DNA from: Actinophytocola gossypii
GTDB taxonomy: Bacteria; Actinomycetota; Actinomycetes; Mycobacteriales; Pseudonocardiaceae
Length of the DNA stretch: 64,000 bases
Direction of reading: 5' to 3'
Assembly (NCBI RefSeq): GCF_025165815.1
Contig: NZ_JAFFZE010000014.1
Coordinates: forward strand, 62,001-126,000
Positions 45,201 to 53,658 of this stretch are shown here, piece after piece. The first letter of the stretch is position 1, and each line of letters begins with the position of its first letter. A program made the position numbers and the translations under genes. The notes beneath the pieces are model-generated. The model was not told the DNA's origin. It was given only the letters and a program-made list of their open reading frames with translations, and made no database searches.

Positions 45201-45667
45201 AACAGCGGGAACCCGAGCTCGTCGCCGGCGGCGAGCAGCTCGTCGAGGTCGGCGGACGGCGCCGAGGAGCGCAGGACCGGCAGGCCGGCCTCGCGGGCGG
45301 CGGCCACCGCGCGGGCCTTGTTGCCGGTCAGCTCGAGGATCTCGGTGGACGGGCCGACGAACGTGATACCCGCCTGTTCGCAGGCCCTGGCCAGCTCCGG
45401 GTTCTCGGAGAGGAACCCGTAGCCGGGGTAGACCGCGTCCGCGCCGGCCCGCCGGGCGGCGTCGATGATCGCGTCGACCGACAGGTACGCGCGGACCGGA
45501 TGGCCCGGTTCACCGATCTCGTAGGCCTCGTCGGCCTTCAGCCGGTGCAGGGAGTTGCGGTCCTCGTGGGGGAAGACCGCGACGGTGCCGGCACCGAGCT
45601 CGTAGCCGGCGCGGAACGCCCGGATGGCGATCTCACCCCGGTTGGCGACGAGGACCTTGCGAAACAT
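42284..45667 (-). CDS. pyc: Pyruvate carboxylase
   Basis: 1127-residue anaplerotic enzyme carboxylating pyruvate to oxaloacetate. Biotin carboxylase domain first (MFRKVLVANRGEIAIRAFRA, VKAVAGGGGRGMRRV, HIEVQ, VEFLLDANGQHVFIEMNPRIQVEH split by other residues), then carboxyltransferase barrel (VTDTTFRDAHQSLLATRVRT, VECWGGATYDVALRFL, LHTHDTAGG with the metal-binding histidines) and a C-terminal biotin domain with Lys near 1093 in EAMKMEA. ATG 45667 follows AGGAGG. It keeps the rsmD-pyc order of Mycobacterium, with three accessory genes between. Confidence 0.97.
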   Translation of the reverse strand: MFRKVLVANRGEIAIRAFRAGYELGAGTVAVFPHEDRNSLHRLKADEAYEIGEPGHPVRAYLSVDAIIDAARRAGADAVYPGYGFLSENPELARACEQAGITFVGPSTEILELTGNKARAVAAAREAGLPVLRSSAPSADLDELLAAGDELGFPLFVKAVAGGGGRGMRRVMEPGALRESLEAAMREAESAFGDPTVFLEQAVVSPRHIEVQILSDGTGEPGGVIHLFERDCSVQRRHQKVIEIAPAPNLDPELRRRICDDAVAFARHIGYRNAGTVEFLLDANGQHVFIEMNPRIQVEHTVTEEVTDVDLVQSQLRIAAGATLADLGLRQEDVRLRGAALQCRITTEDPANGFRPDTGIISHYRSPGGAGIRLDGGTSSSGTEISAHFDSMLVKLSCRGRDFQAAVSRSRRAVAEFRIRGVATNIPFLQAVLDDADFIAGNVTTSFIEDRPHLLTARQSADRGTRLLTYLADVTVNKPHGDRPAVIDPVAKLPKVDLANPPAGSKQRLDELGPEGFARWLRESPSVGVTDTTFRDAHQSLLATRVRTKDLVNVAPHVAAMTPELLSVECWGGATYDVALRFLAEDPWERLAALRTALPNLCLQMLLRGRNTVGYTPYPTEVTTAFVQEAASTGIDIFRIFDALNDVEQMRPAIDAVLETGTAVAEVALCYTADLSDPSENLYTLDYYLKLAEQIVGAGAQVLCVKDMAGLLRPPAAHRLITALRKEFELPVHLHTHDTAGGQLATYLAAIQAGVDAVDGASASMAGTTSQPSLSAIVAATDHGPRETGLDLRAVCDLEPYWETVRKVYAPFEAGLPGPSGRVYTHEIPGGQLSNLRTQATALGLADRFEEIEATYAAADRMLGRLIKVTPSSKVVGDLALHLVGAGVDPAEFEADPGRFDVPGSVIGFLRGELGDPAGGWPEPFRAKALRGRAEPKPVVPLTDDDRAGLESDRRATLNRLLFPEPAKEFLAKREQFSDTSVLASKDFFYGLQPRIEYPVDLEKGVRLLIELEAIGEADERGMRNIMASLNGQLRTIQVRDRSIASDVPAAERADRSNPGHVPAPFAGVVTLAVGEGDTVEAGETVATIEAMKMEASITAPKAGTVERLAIGSVAQVEGGDLLVVLS

Positions 45668-45768
45668 GGGCGAACCTCCTGGGTAGGGGGACGTCCCGGG
45701 GGACGTTACCGCCCCGTCCCGCCCACCGGGAGTTTCATCCCACGTGACGGGCACCATGCCAGCTGGGT

Positions 45769-46905
45769 TCAGGCGACGCCCGCGTAGAGCAGGCGGTTCG
45801 CGGTGCCGGCCGGGACGCCACAGAGGACGCCCTCGGTGGCGGCGTCGACCACGGCGGCCGAGGCGGTGCCGGCGTCGGCGGTCGGGTGCGCGTGCAGGTA
45901 CATGCCGACCACGCCGGCCACGTGCGGGGCGGCCAGTGACGAACCGGACATCGTCTGGCTGCCGCCGCCGGGCCACGGGCCGGTGATGTCCTGGCCGGGG
46001 GCGAACATGTCGATCACCGAGCCGTAGTTGGACTGGCGGGCGACGCAGTCGTTCCGGTCCATGGCGCCGATCGTCAGTGCCTCCGGCACGCGCGCGGGCG
46101 AGAAGTTCGACGCGTCGCTGGCCGAGCTGCCGGCGGCCACCGCGTAGGGCACGCCGGCGGCGATCGAGCCGCGCACGGCGGCGTCCAGGGCCGTGTTCGC
46201 GCCGCCGCCGAGGCTCAGGTTCGCCACCGCCGGCCCGGCGGCGTTCGCGGTCACCCAGTCGATGCCGGCGATCACGTCCGAGATCGAGCCGGAGCCGTTG
46301 TCGTCGAGCACCCGGACCGGCACGATCGTGATCTCCTTGGCCACGCCGTAGGAGGTGCCGCCGATGATGCCGGCGACGAAGGTGCCGTGCCCGTTGCCGT
46401 CGTCCGGGACGCCGTCGCCGTCGACGAGGTCGACCCCGGGCGCGATCCGGGCGCCGAGGTCGGGGTGCGCGCTGACGCCGGTATCGATCACGTAGGCGTG
46501 CACGTCGCTCGCCGTGTTCGGGTACCGGTACACCCCGTCCAGCGGCAACGACGGCTGGTCGATCCGGTCCAGCCCCCACGACGGCGGGTCCACCTGCACG
46601 CCGAGCGCCCGCACCGGCGTGTCCCGGACGACGTCGGCCACCCCCGGCTCGCGGGCGAGTTCCTTGGCCTCGGCGGCGGTCAGCGACAGGGCGAAGCCGT
46701 CCAGCGCGGCGGTGTAGGTGTGCTCGACCGTGCTGCCGAACCGATCGGCGACCCGGTCGGCCAGGTCGGCCGCCCGGACCCCGCGGTCGTCGGACAGCAC
46801 CACGACGTATCCGTCCGTCGGCACCGCGCCGGCGGGCACCGCCGCCGAGCCGACCGCCACCACGCCGAGCAGGAACGCGACCCCGACCCTCGCCATTCGC
46901 CTCAT
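45769..46905 (-). CDS. Secreted S8-family serine peptidase, oxyanion Asn replaced
   Basis: 378-residue subtilisin-like preproprotein: signal peptide (about 1-27), an I9 prodomain ([19 protein letters not shown] to about 98) and the catalytic domain with the Asp141 motif [12 protein letters not shown], His173 in NGHGTFVAG (usual THVAG has Thr-His; here Thr-Phe) and Ser323 in [12 protein letters not shown]. The oxyanion-hole residue, normally Asn in AAGN, is Ser260 ([17 protein letters not shown]). This may lower activity or shift specificity. Three cysteine residues only (287, 362 and none paired obviously). Likely start ATG 46905; ATG 46896 is also possible. Divergent from the coiled-coil gene. 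Confidence 0.9.
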   Translation of the reverse strand: MRRMARVGVAFLLGVVAVGSAAVPAGAVPTDGYVVVLSDDRGVRAADLADRVADRFGSTVEHTYTAALDGFALSLTAAEAKELAREPGVADVVRDTPVRALGVQVDPPSWGLDRIDQPSLPLDGVYRYPNTASDVHAYVIDTGVSAHPDLGARIAPGVDLVDGDGVPDDGNGHGTFVAGIIGGTSYGVAKEITIVPVRVLDDNGSGSISDVIAGIDWVTANAAGPAVANLSLGGGANTALDAAVRGSIAAGVPYAVAAGSSASDASNFSPARVPEALTIGAMDRNDCVARQSNYGSVIDMFAPGQDITGPWPGGGSQTMSGSSLAAPHVAGVVGMYLHAHPTADAGTASAAVVDAATEGVLCGVPAGTANRLLYAGVA

Positions 46906-47138
46906 ACCTATTGTCGGTAGTCGCTCGGAGGAACGTGAGCAAGCTTCACCAGTTGCCAGCTGCGGACGACACGATCGGATGCTCGCTCGATCGGCCCGCG
47001 AGAGTGGTTAACACAATTCGCGACGTGATCACCAGTGGGTCGGCGCTACTTCACCGGATCGCGTGGGAAGTGGCCGTTTGCTGCAATCGGCCGCCCACCG
47101 AGGTTCACTCTCCGAGGCGACCACTCTAAGGTGGGGCA

Positions 47139-48734
47139 ATGCCCGCTGGTGATTCCGATGCAAACAGCCGTGTCCCCCGCTTCGACACCGTTCTCCGGGG
47201 TTACAACCAGCGTCAGGTCAACGAGAGAGTCACCCGCCTGACGTTCGACCTGGGACATGTGCAGAAGAGCCGCGACGAGGCCGTCGCCAAGGTGGCCGAG
47301 CTGACCAAGGCGCTCGGCAGCGCCCAGCAGCAGCTGATCGACGCGAAGGCGCAGCTCAACCGCATCACCACGAACCCGACCAGCAACGAGGCGATGTCCG
47401 AGCGGCAGCGGCTCATGTGGCAGCTGGCCGAGGAGGAGATCGCGGAGTTCAAGCGCGACGCGGACAACTACGACCGCACCACCCGGGCCGACGCCGACGA
47501 GTACAGCCACGCGACCCGCGCGAAGGCCGACTCGCACGCCTCCTCCACCCGGGAGGCCGCCGACAAGTACGCGGCCGCCGTGCGCAAGGAGGCCGACGAC
47601 CACGCCACCGAGCGCCGCACCGCCGCCGACGAGTACGCGACGTCGACCAAGGCGGCGGCCGACGAGTACGCCGCCGGGGTCCGCGCCGACGTGGCCGCCT
47701 TCGCCAAGGAGCAGAAGGCCAAGCACGAGGCCACGACCGCCGACCTGGCCCGTCGCCGCAAGGAGCTCGAGGAGGAGTACGCGAAGAACCACGCGTCCCT
47801 CGAGACCGAGTACGAGGGTCTGCGGGCGCGGGCCGCGGCCGAGCACGAGCAGCTGATGGCCGACGCGCGGGTCGAGCTGGAGCGCGCGACGAAGGCCAAC
47901 GAGCAGCGCATCGCCCAGCTCGACGCCGAGGCGCGGCAGCGGCGCGAGCAGCGGGACGCCGAGGCGGCCAAGCAGCGGGAGCTGCTCGACGCGAAGGCCG
48001 CCGACAAGCGGGCCTCGCTGGAGCAGGAGGCCGAGGCGGCCATGCAGGCGCAGCGGTCGGAGCTGGACCGTGAGCTGGCCGAGCGCGCGGCGGTCGCGAA
48101 GGACCGGGCGGCCAAGATCGTCGCCGACGCGGAGCGCGAGATCGGCAAACTGCGCGAGGCGTGGACCGCCGAGCGCGCCGAGGCCGAGCAGGCGCTGTCC
48201 CAGCGCGAGGCGGCCGCGGAGGCTCAGGCGGCCAAGATCGTCGACGACGCGAAGCGCCGCGCGGACGAGTCGGACAAGGCGCTGACCGAGAAGCGCACGG
48301 CGACCGAGAAGCACCTCGGCGAGCTGGAGACCATGGCCCAGCAGCAGGCGGAGAAGACCGTCGCCGACGCCGAGGCGAGGAGCCAGGCCAGCGACAAGGA
48401 GATCGCCGAGCGCCGCGCCAGGGTCGAGAAGGAGCTGACCGAACAGCAGGCCAACGCCAAGATCCGCGCCGCGAAGATCATCGAGGACGCCGAGCAGCGG
48501 CTGGCCGAGGCCAACGACCGCACCCGCCGCGCGGACGACTTCGAGCGCCGCGTGTCCGAACAGGTCAGCGCCACCTACGCCATCCTGGGCGAGGCCCGTC
48601 GCCACTTCGGCAAGGCGATGGGCGCGGAGGCCGGCCAGGGCCAGGCGCCCGCGCCCGCGGCCGCGGAGAAGCCGTCCCCGCAGCCCAAGCCGCAGCAGGG
48701 CAACCAGGTCCGCTCACACGTGAACGGGAAGTAG
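47139..48734 (+). CDS. Scy/FilP-like cytoskeletal coiled-coil protein
   Basis: 531 residues, nearly all helical. The N-terminal FDTVLRGYNQRQVNERVTRL segment resembles a DivIVA-type start, after which eight hendecads (11-residue units, consensus x-x-A-D-x-Y-A-x-x-x-R) run from about 106 to 193, then long heptad coiled coil and a Pro/Gln-rich tail (about 495-531). Streptomyces Scy and FilP have a DivIVA-like or repeat-rich plan with hendecads, so a role in a filamentous polar scaffold is likely but inferred. Start ATG 47139 has an AAGGTGGGG ribosome site. The 233-bp upstream region holds a GTGATCAC palindrome and no clear operator. Confidence 0.82.
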   Translation: MPAGDSDANSRVPRFDTVLRGYNQRQVNERVTRLTFDLGHVQKSRDEAVAKVAELTKALGSAQQQLIDAKAQLNRITTNPTSNEAMSERQRLMWQLAEEEIAEFKRDADNYDRTTRADADEYSHATRAKADSHASSTREAADKYAAAVRKEADDHATERRTAADEYATSTKAAADEYAAGVRADVAAFAKEQKAKHEATTADLARRRKELEEEYAKNHASLETEYEGLRARAAAEHEQLMADARVELERATKANEQRIAQLDAEARQRREQRDAEAAKQRELLDAKAADKRASLEQEAEAAMQAQRSELDRELAERAAVAKDRAAKIVADAEREIGKLREAWTAERAEAEQALSQREAAAEAQAAKIVDDAKRRADESDKALTEKRTATEKHLGELETMAQQQAEKTVADAEARSQASDKEIAERRARVEKELTEQQANAKIRAAKIIEDAEQRLAEANDRTRRADDFERRVSEQVSATYAILGEARRHFGKAMGAEAGQGQAPAPAAAEKPSPQPKPQQGNQVRSHVNGK

Positions 48735-48742
48735 GACCGCCA

Positions 48743-48780
48743 CGAGAACGCCCCCGCCGGGTTCGGCGGGGGCGTTCTCG
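48743..48780. terminator. Bidirectional terminator-like hairpin
   Basis: Perfect 17-bp inverted repeat with a GGTT loop: the arm CGAGAACGCCCCCGCCG pairs completely with its complement. It lies between the convergent coiled-coil gene and recG and should work in both directions. There is no T run, as is common in high-GC actinobacteria. Confidence 0.88.
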
Positions 48781-48782
48781 GG

Positions 48783-50951
48783 TCAGACCTTCTGCAGGAA
48801 CTCGGCGCGGGTCTCGTTCACCAGGTTGGCGACCAGCCGGGCGAGCCCGGGGTACTCGGTCAGGTCCGGGGACTCGGCGACCAGGCGTTGGGCGACCTCG
48901 CGGGCCTCGGTGATCAGGTCGGCGTCGCGCAGCAGGGACAGCAGTTTGAGCTGGGACTGCTTGCCGGACTGGGTGGCACCGAGGATGTCGCCCTCGCGGC
49001 GCATCTCCAGGTCGACCTGGGCCAGCTCGAAACCGTCCAGTGTGGACGCGACGGCGTCCAGGCGATCGCGGGTCGCGGTGCCGGCGAGCGCGTCGGTGAC
49101 CAGCAGGCACACGCCGGCCGCCGAGCCGCGGCCGACCCGGCCGCGCAGCTGGTGCAGCTGGCTGACCCCGAACCGGTCGGCGTCCATGATGACCATGGCG
49201 GTCGCGTTCGGCACGTCCACGCCGACCTCGACGACCGTGGTGGCCACGACGACGTCCAGCTCCCCCGCCGCGAACGCGCGCATCACGGCGTCCTTCTCGT
49301 CGGTCGGCAGCTTGCCGTGCAGGACCGCGAGGCGCAGGCCCTTGAGGGGTCCCTCGGCCAGTTCGGCGGCGACGTCGAGCACCGCGAGCGGGGGGCGGCG
49401 GCTGTCGTCCTTCTCCAGGGCTTCCAGTTCGGCGGCCTCGTCGGTCTCGCCGATGCGCGGGCAGACGACGTAGGCCTGGTGGCCCTCGGCGACCTCCTCG
49501 CGCAGCCGCTGCCAGGCGCGGTCGAGCCAGGCCGGCTTCTCCGCGACCGGCACCACGGCGGTGCTGATCGGCGAGCGCCCGGCCGGCAGCTCGCGCAGCG
49601 ACGAGGTCTCCAGGTCGCCGTAGACGGTCATCGCGACCGTGCGCGGGATGGGCGTCGCGGTCATCACCAGCACGTGCGGGCTGGTGTTCTCGCCGGCGCG
49701 GGTGCGCAGCGCGTCCCGCTGCTCGACGCCGAACCGGTGCTGTTCGTCGACCACGACGAGACCGAGGTCGGCGAAGGAGACCTTGTCCTGGATGAGCGCG
49801 TGCGTGCCGACGACGATGCCGGCGGCGCCACTGGCCACGTCGAGCATGGCCTGCTTGCGCTGCGCGGCGTTCAGCGACCCCGTGAGCAGGGCGACGCGGG
49901 TGGCGTGCTCGGCGGCGCCCAGCTCGCCCGCCTGGGCGAGGTCGCCGAGCATGGCGGCGAGCGAACGGGCGTGCTGGGCGGCGAGGACCTCGGTGGGGGC
50001 GAGCAGCGCGGCCTGCCGGCCGGCGTCGACGACCTGCAGCATGGCCCGCAGCGCCACGATGGTCTTGCCGCTGCCGACCTCGCCCTGCAGGAGCCGGTTC
50101 ATCGGGTGCGCGTCGCCGAGATCGGCGGCGATGGCCTCGCCGACCTCGCGCTGGCCGTCGGTCAGCTGGAACGGCAGCCGCTCGTCGAACGCGGCGCGGA
50201 TGCCGTCGTCCTTGCGTGGGCAGGCGGGGGCCGGTCGCGCGGTCGCGGCGCTGCGCCGCTGGGCGAGCGCGAGCTGGACGGCCAGCGCCTCGCCCCACTT
50301 GAGCCGCTTGCGGGCGGCGTTGACCCCGGCCCAGTCCTTCGCGGAGTGGATCGCGCGGATCGCCTCGTCGAAGGTCATCCTGCCGTCGCGGAGCTCGGCG
50401 GGCATCGGGTCGTCGAGCGGGTCGAGGAGTTCGAAGGTCTGCCGCACGCACTTGGCGATCTGCCAGGACTGGACCTTGGCGGCGGCCGGGTAGACCGGGA
50501 TGAGCCCGAGGAAGTCGTCGATAGCGGCATCCTCCGCGGTCTCCTCCTCGACCGGCTGGTATTCGGGATTGGTGAGCTGGAGCTTGTTCTGGTAGATCGA
50601 CACCTTGCCGGCGAACAGCGCGCTCACGCCCGGCTTGAGCTTGACCGAGTGCTGGCGCATGTTGAAGAAGGTGCAGTTCAGCGTGCGCGAGCCGTCGGTG
50701 ATGACGACCTCGAGGATCCACCCCCTGCGCTGCCGCATCCGCCGCTCGTTCACGCTCTTGACCCGCGCGAGCACGGTGGCGTGCTCCCCGAGCTCCAACC
50801 CGGCGATGTCGGTGAGCTCCCCACGCTCGGCGTAGCGGCGGGGATAGTGGTGCACGAGATCACCGACGGTGTGCAGGTCCAGGGCACCGGCCAGCGCCTT
50901 GGCGGTCTTGGCGCCCACCGCCAGCTCGAGCTTGTCGTCCAGGGAGACCAT
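48783..50951 (-). CDS. recG: ATP-dependent DNA helicase RecG
   Basis: 722-residue branch-migration helicase acting on stalled replication forks and Holliday junctions. N-terminal wedge/OB region (about 60-165), Walker A GEVGSGKTIVALRA, the DEQH box in VVVDEQHRFGVEQ, TATPIPRTVAM, and motif VI (QLRGRVGRGSAAGVCLL). ATG 50951. A perfect inverted repeat is upstream of this start, in the region shared with a divergent DinB-like gene. In Mycobacterium recG is followed by the two-gene DAK2 pair, here a single fused gene. Confidence 0.97.
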   Translation of the reverse strand: MVSLDDKLELAVGAKTAKALAGALDLHTVGDLVHHYPRRYAERGELTDIAGLELGEHATVLARVKSVNERRMRQRRGWILEVVITDGSRTLNCTFFNMRQHSVKLKPGVSALFAGKVSIYQNKLQLTNPEYQPVEEETAEDAAIDDFLGLIPVYPAAAKVQSWQIAKCVRQTFELLDPLDDPMPAELRDGRMTFDEAIRAIHSAKDWAGVNAARKRLKWGEALAVQLALAQRRSAATARPAPACPRKDDGIRAAFDERLPFQLTDGQREVGEAIAADLGDAHPMNRLLQGEVGSGKTIVALRAMLQVVDAGRQAALLAPTEVLAAQHARSLAAMLGDLAQAGELGAAEHATRVALLTGSLNAAQRKQAMLDVASGAAGIVVGTHALIQDKVSFADLGLVVVDEQHRFGVEQRDALRTRAGENTSPHVLVMTATPIPRTVAMTVYGDLETSSLRELPAGRSPISTAVVPVAEKPAWLDRAWQRLREEVAEGHQAYVVCPRIGETDEAAELEALEKDDSRRPPLAVLDVAAELAEGPLKGLRLAVLHGKLPTDEKDAVMRAFAAGELDVVVATTVVEVGVDVPNATAMVIMDADRFGVSQLHQLRGRVGRGSAAGVCLLVTDALAGTATRDRLDAVASTLDGFELAQVDLEMRREGDILGATQSGKQSQLKLLSLLRDADLITEAREVAQRLVAESPDLTEYPGLARLVANLVNETRAEFLQKV

Positions 50952-50971
50952 CGCAGGCGATTATGTCGCGC

Positions 50972-51014
50972 CGCACCGACAGTCCGGTTCGCGCCACCCC
51001 GGACTGTCGGTGCG
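50972..51014. repeat. Perfect 16-bp inverted repeat in divergent promoter region
   Basis: Arms CGCACCGACAGTCCGG (50972-50987) and its exact complement (50999-51014) with an 11-base loop, between recG (start 50951) and the DinB-like gene (start 51034). It starts 20 bp before either gene, so it is not a terminator; an operator or a cruciform is more likely. No regulator gene is adjacent. Confidence 0.75.
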
Positions 51015-51033
51015 CGGTGCGATGCTCCGGCGC

Positions 51034-51582
51034 ATGACGCTTCAGCCAATACCCGAGTCGAACATCTCCGGCAAGATCACCGATCCCGCGCGGTTCGACC
51101 CGCCCCTGCTCGCCGACGAGCACACGATGCTCGCCGCCTACCTGGACTTCCAGCGTGAGACGCTGGCGCTCAAGTGCGCGGACATCCCCGGTCGCGAGCA
51201 CTCGGCGGCACTGCTGCCCCCGTCCACGCTGACCCTGCACGGCCTGGTGCGGCACCTGTCCGGGGTCGAGCGCTGGTGGCTGCACCTGCAGTTCGCCGGC
51301 GACGACACCGGGATGCTGTACTACTCCGACGACGACCCCGAGCAGGACTTCGAGTCCCTCGACGGCGACTTCGACGCCGCGGTCGCCGTGTGGCGGGCGC
51401 AGGTCGAGCGGTCCAGGGAGATCGTCGCCGGAGCGGCTCCCGAGGACACCGGGACGCAGATCCAGACCGGCGACGCGTTCTCCCTCCGATGGGTGCTGCT
51501 GCGGATGATCGCGGAGTACGCGCGGCACCTCGGGCACGCCGACCTGCTGCGCGAACGCATCGACGGGGCCACCGGGTGGTGA
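51034..51582 (+). CDS. DinB-like protein (DUF664)
   Basis: 182-residue helical-bundle protein of the DinB/YfiT superfamily, DUF664 subfamily. Segments ADEHTMLAAYLDFQRETL, TLHGLVRHLSGVERWWL and RHLGHADLLRERIDGATGW contain histidines in the places used for metal binding in the family (HLSGVER and the final RHLGHADLLRE). Such proteins are often thiol-transferases using mycothiol or bacillithiol, but the substrate is unknown. ATG 51034 chosen over 51022, both in frame. Stop abuts the convergent DAK2 gene. Confidence 0.85.
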   Translation: MTLQPIPESNISGKITDPARFDPPLLADEHTMLAAYLDFQRETLALKCADIPGREHSAALLPPSTLTLHGLVRHLSGVERWWLHLQFAGDDTGMLYYSDDDPEQDFESLDGDFDAAVAVWRAQVERSREIVAGAAPEDTGTQIQTGDAFSLRWVLLRMIAEYARHLGHADLLRERIDGATGW

Positions 51583-53223
51583 CTACTCGACCCCCAGGAT
51601 GACCACCGCGTCGGGCTGGCCGCCGTGGTAGACGACGACCTCGGTCTCCGGGTGCTCGCGGCGCAGGTAGTCGGTCAGCTCGTCGGCCAGCTCGTCGGAC
51701 GCGGACGCGCCGAGCAGGACCGTGACCAGCTCGCCGCCCACACCCAGCATGCGCTCGGCCACCCCGCACGCGGCCCGGTCCAGGGCGTCCACCCCCGCCG
51801 GGCCGGGCTCGATCAGCACCACCTCGCCGTCGGCGAAGCCGAGCACGTCCCCGGCCGAGCAGGCGCCGATCCAGGTGATGCCGTCCTCGGCCGCCACCAC
51901 GACCTCGCCCCGGCGCGTCGCGGCCGCCGCCTCGGCCATCGCCACCACGTCGTCGCCGGCGCGGCGGCGCGGGTCGTGCACGGCCACGGCGGCGAGCACC
52001 TGGACCGGCGACGCGCACGGCACGACCACCACGTCCTGGCCGGCGGCGACCGCGCGGATCGACGCCTCGTCGGCGGTCTCGGTCAGGCCCGCGTCGGCGG
52101 GCAGCACGCTGACGTGTGACGCGCCGGTCGCCGTGATGGCCTCGAGCAGGCGGAACGCGGGTTCCTCACCCTCCACGGGCACCACGGTGACGCCCTCGCC
52201 GACCAGCAGGTCACCCAGCTCGGTGCCGCGCACGAGCACGACCACCGCCCGGTCCCGGACGAACCGCGACGCCTCCGCCGACGGCGCGTCCGCGAACCGG
52301 GCCACCCGGATGTTCCTCGGCCGCCCGGTCTCGATCCCGGCCTCGATCGCCGCGCCGACGTCGTTGCAGTGCACGTGCACGGTCCACAGCCCGGCACCGT
52401 CCCCGACCACCGACACGCAGTCCCCGAGGCCGACGAGCGCGTCGCGGAGCCGCCCGACCGGGTCGACACCGTTCCCGGCGACCTCGGACAGCAGGTACAT
52501 GACCTCGTAGGCGAACTGGTCCGACCCGGCCTCCCGCGCGGTGTACATCGACAGCTCCGGCGCGGGCAGCTCCCTGGCCCGCGCGGCCGCGACCAGCGCC
52601 GCCGGCTGCTCGGCGACCACCGCGACCAGCGCGTCCAGCAGTACCGCCACCCCCCGCCCGCCCGCGTCGACCACGCCGGCCTCGGCGAGCACGGCGAGCT
52701 GGCGGGGGGTCCGCTCCAGCGCGGCGGCCGCCCCGGTGGCGGCGGCACCGGCCACGTCGCCGAGCTCGTCGGAGTCCGCGGACCGGGCGGCCTCGGCCGC
52801 GCCCTGGACGACGCTGATCATGGTGCCGGGCACCGGGTGGGACAGCGCCGCCTCGGCCCGGGCGGCCGCCGCGTCGAGCGCCGACCGCAGTTCGGCGCCG
52901 CCGAGCTCGGTGCTGCCGGCCAGCGCGTCGGCGAAGCCCCGCAGCAGCTGGGAGGCGATCACGCCGGAGTTCCCGCGCGCGCCGGCGAGCGCCCCGCGCG
53001 CCAGCTCCGCGAGCGCCGCCCCCGCCTCCGACCTGGCCCTGGCCGGCGCGCGGAGCAGGGCGTCGAGGGCGGCCCGCATGGTGTGCAGCAGGTTGGTGCC
53101 GGTGTCGCCGTCGGCCACCGGGTAGACGTTGATCCGGTCGATCGCCTCCCGGTGCGCGTCGAGCGACTGCACACAGGCCACCGCCCAGCGCCGCACCTGG
53201 GCGGCGTCCAGCGCCCGCAACAT
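51583..53223 (-). CDS. DAK2/DegV-like fused protein (FakA-related)
   Basis: 546-residue protein with an N-terminal DAK2 (DhaL) domain, motif NVYPVADGDTGTNLLHTM with the metal-binding aspartates, GARGNSGVIASQLLRG, and a middle/C-terminal region with DAGGRGVAVLLDALVAVV and a YEVMYLLSE segment, ending TEVVVYHGGQP. This is the plan of FakA, the kinase that phosphorylates fatty acids held by FakB; no FakB gene is nearby. In Mycobacterium the equivalents seem to be two genes (Rv2974c and Rv2975c from memory), so one fused gene here is worth noting. Fatty-acid kinase activity is inferred. ATG 53223. Confidence 0.85.
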   Translation of the reverse strand: MLRALDAAQVRRWAVACVQSLDAHREAIDRINVYPVADGDTGTNLLHTMRAALDALLRAPARARSEAGAALAELARGALAGARGNSGVIASQLLRGFADALAGSTELGGAELRSALDAAAARAEAALSHPVPGTMISVVQGAAEAARSADSDELGDVAGAAATGAAAALERTPRQLAVLAEAGVVDAGGRGVAVLLDALVAVVAEQPAALVAAARARELPAPELSMYTAREAGSDQFAYEVMYLLSEVAGNGVDPVGRLRDALVGLGDCVSVVGDGAGLWTVHVHCNDVGAAIEAGIETGRPRNIRVARFADAPSAEASRFVRDRAVVVLVRGTELGDLLVGEGVTVVPVEGEEPAFRLLEAITATGASHVSVLPADAGLTETADEASIRAVAAGQDVVVVPCASPVQVLAAVAVHDPRRRAGDDVVAMAEAAAATRRGEVVVAAEDGITWIGACSAGDVLGFADGEVVLIEPGPAGVDALDRAACGVAERMLGVGGELVTVLLGASASDELADELTDYLRREHPETEVVVYHGGQPDAVVILGVE

Positions 53224-53249
53224 CAGCCCTCCCGCACCCCGCCCCGTTG

Positions 53250-53274
53250 GTCTCCGGCATCGACATGCGGAGAC
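53250..53274. repeat. Short inverted repeat between DAK2 gene and rpmB
   Basis: GTCTCCG (53250-53256) and CGGAGAC (53268-53274), a perfect 7-bp inverted repeat with an 11-base spacer, in the divergent promoter region. A TACCCT -10-like element for rpmB lies about 35 bp downstream (near 53311). Possible operator; weak evidence. Confidence 0.4.
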
Positions 53275-53396
53275 TAGTGGGCCGGTGTGCGCGCCGCCGA
53301 CGCGAGCCGTTACCCTGTTGACCTGCCCGGCATGAACGCCGGCCAGATGAACCTGCTGACCGTATCGGTCGGTTCCCCGAGAAAGGAGTGCCTGAC

Positions 53397-53588
53397 GTGG
53401 CTGCCGTCTGCGACGTCTGTGGCAAGGGGCCAGGCTTCGGCAAGTCGGTCTCGCACTCGCACCGGCGCACCAACCGCCGGTGGAACCCGAACATCCAGAC
53501 CGTGCACGCGAAGATCGGTGTTTCGCAGCGCAAGCGCATGAACGTGTGCACCTCCTGCCTGAAGGCGGGCAAGGTCACCCGCGGCTGA
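53397..53588 (+). CDS. rpmB: 50S ribosomal protein L28
   Basis: 63 residues beginning [20 protein letters not shown] and containing [18 protein letters not shown], the L28 core. Two C-x2-C pairs (CDVC and CTSC) make it the zinc-binding form. GTG 53397 has AAAGGAG eight bases upstream. A strong terminator follows. Single stand-alone gene between DAK2 and the YbaB-like gene. Confidence 0.97.
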   Translation: MAAVCDVCGKGPGFGKSVSHSHRRTNRRWNPNIQTVHAKIGVSQRKRMNVCTSCLKAGKVTRG

Positions 53589-53614
53589 GGTTCCGCGAGC
53601 CGACAGACACGAAC

Positions 53615-53646
53615 CGGGCCCTGGGAGCATCCCAGCGGCCCGTTTT
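53615..53646 (+). terminator. Rho-independent-like terminator of rpmB
   Basis: Hairpin with CGGGCCCTGGGA (53615-53626), loop GCA, then TCCCAG, a bulged C and GGCCCG (to 53642), followed by TTTT. It lies 27 bp after the rpmB stop and before the convergent YbaB-like gene. Well-formed with a short U tail. Confidence 0.85.
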
Positions 53647-53658
53647 CGTGTCCGCCAC

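Noticed and set aside
46906-47138. Small gene in the S8 peptidase / coiled-coil intergenic region
   Set aside because: Short frames there lack ribosome sites and family features; only a GTGATCAC palindrome was noted.
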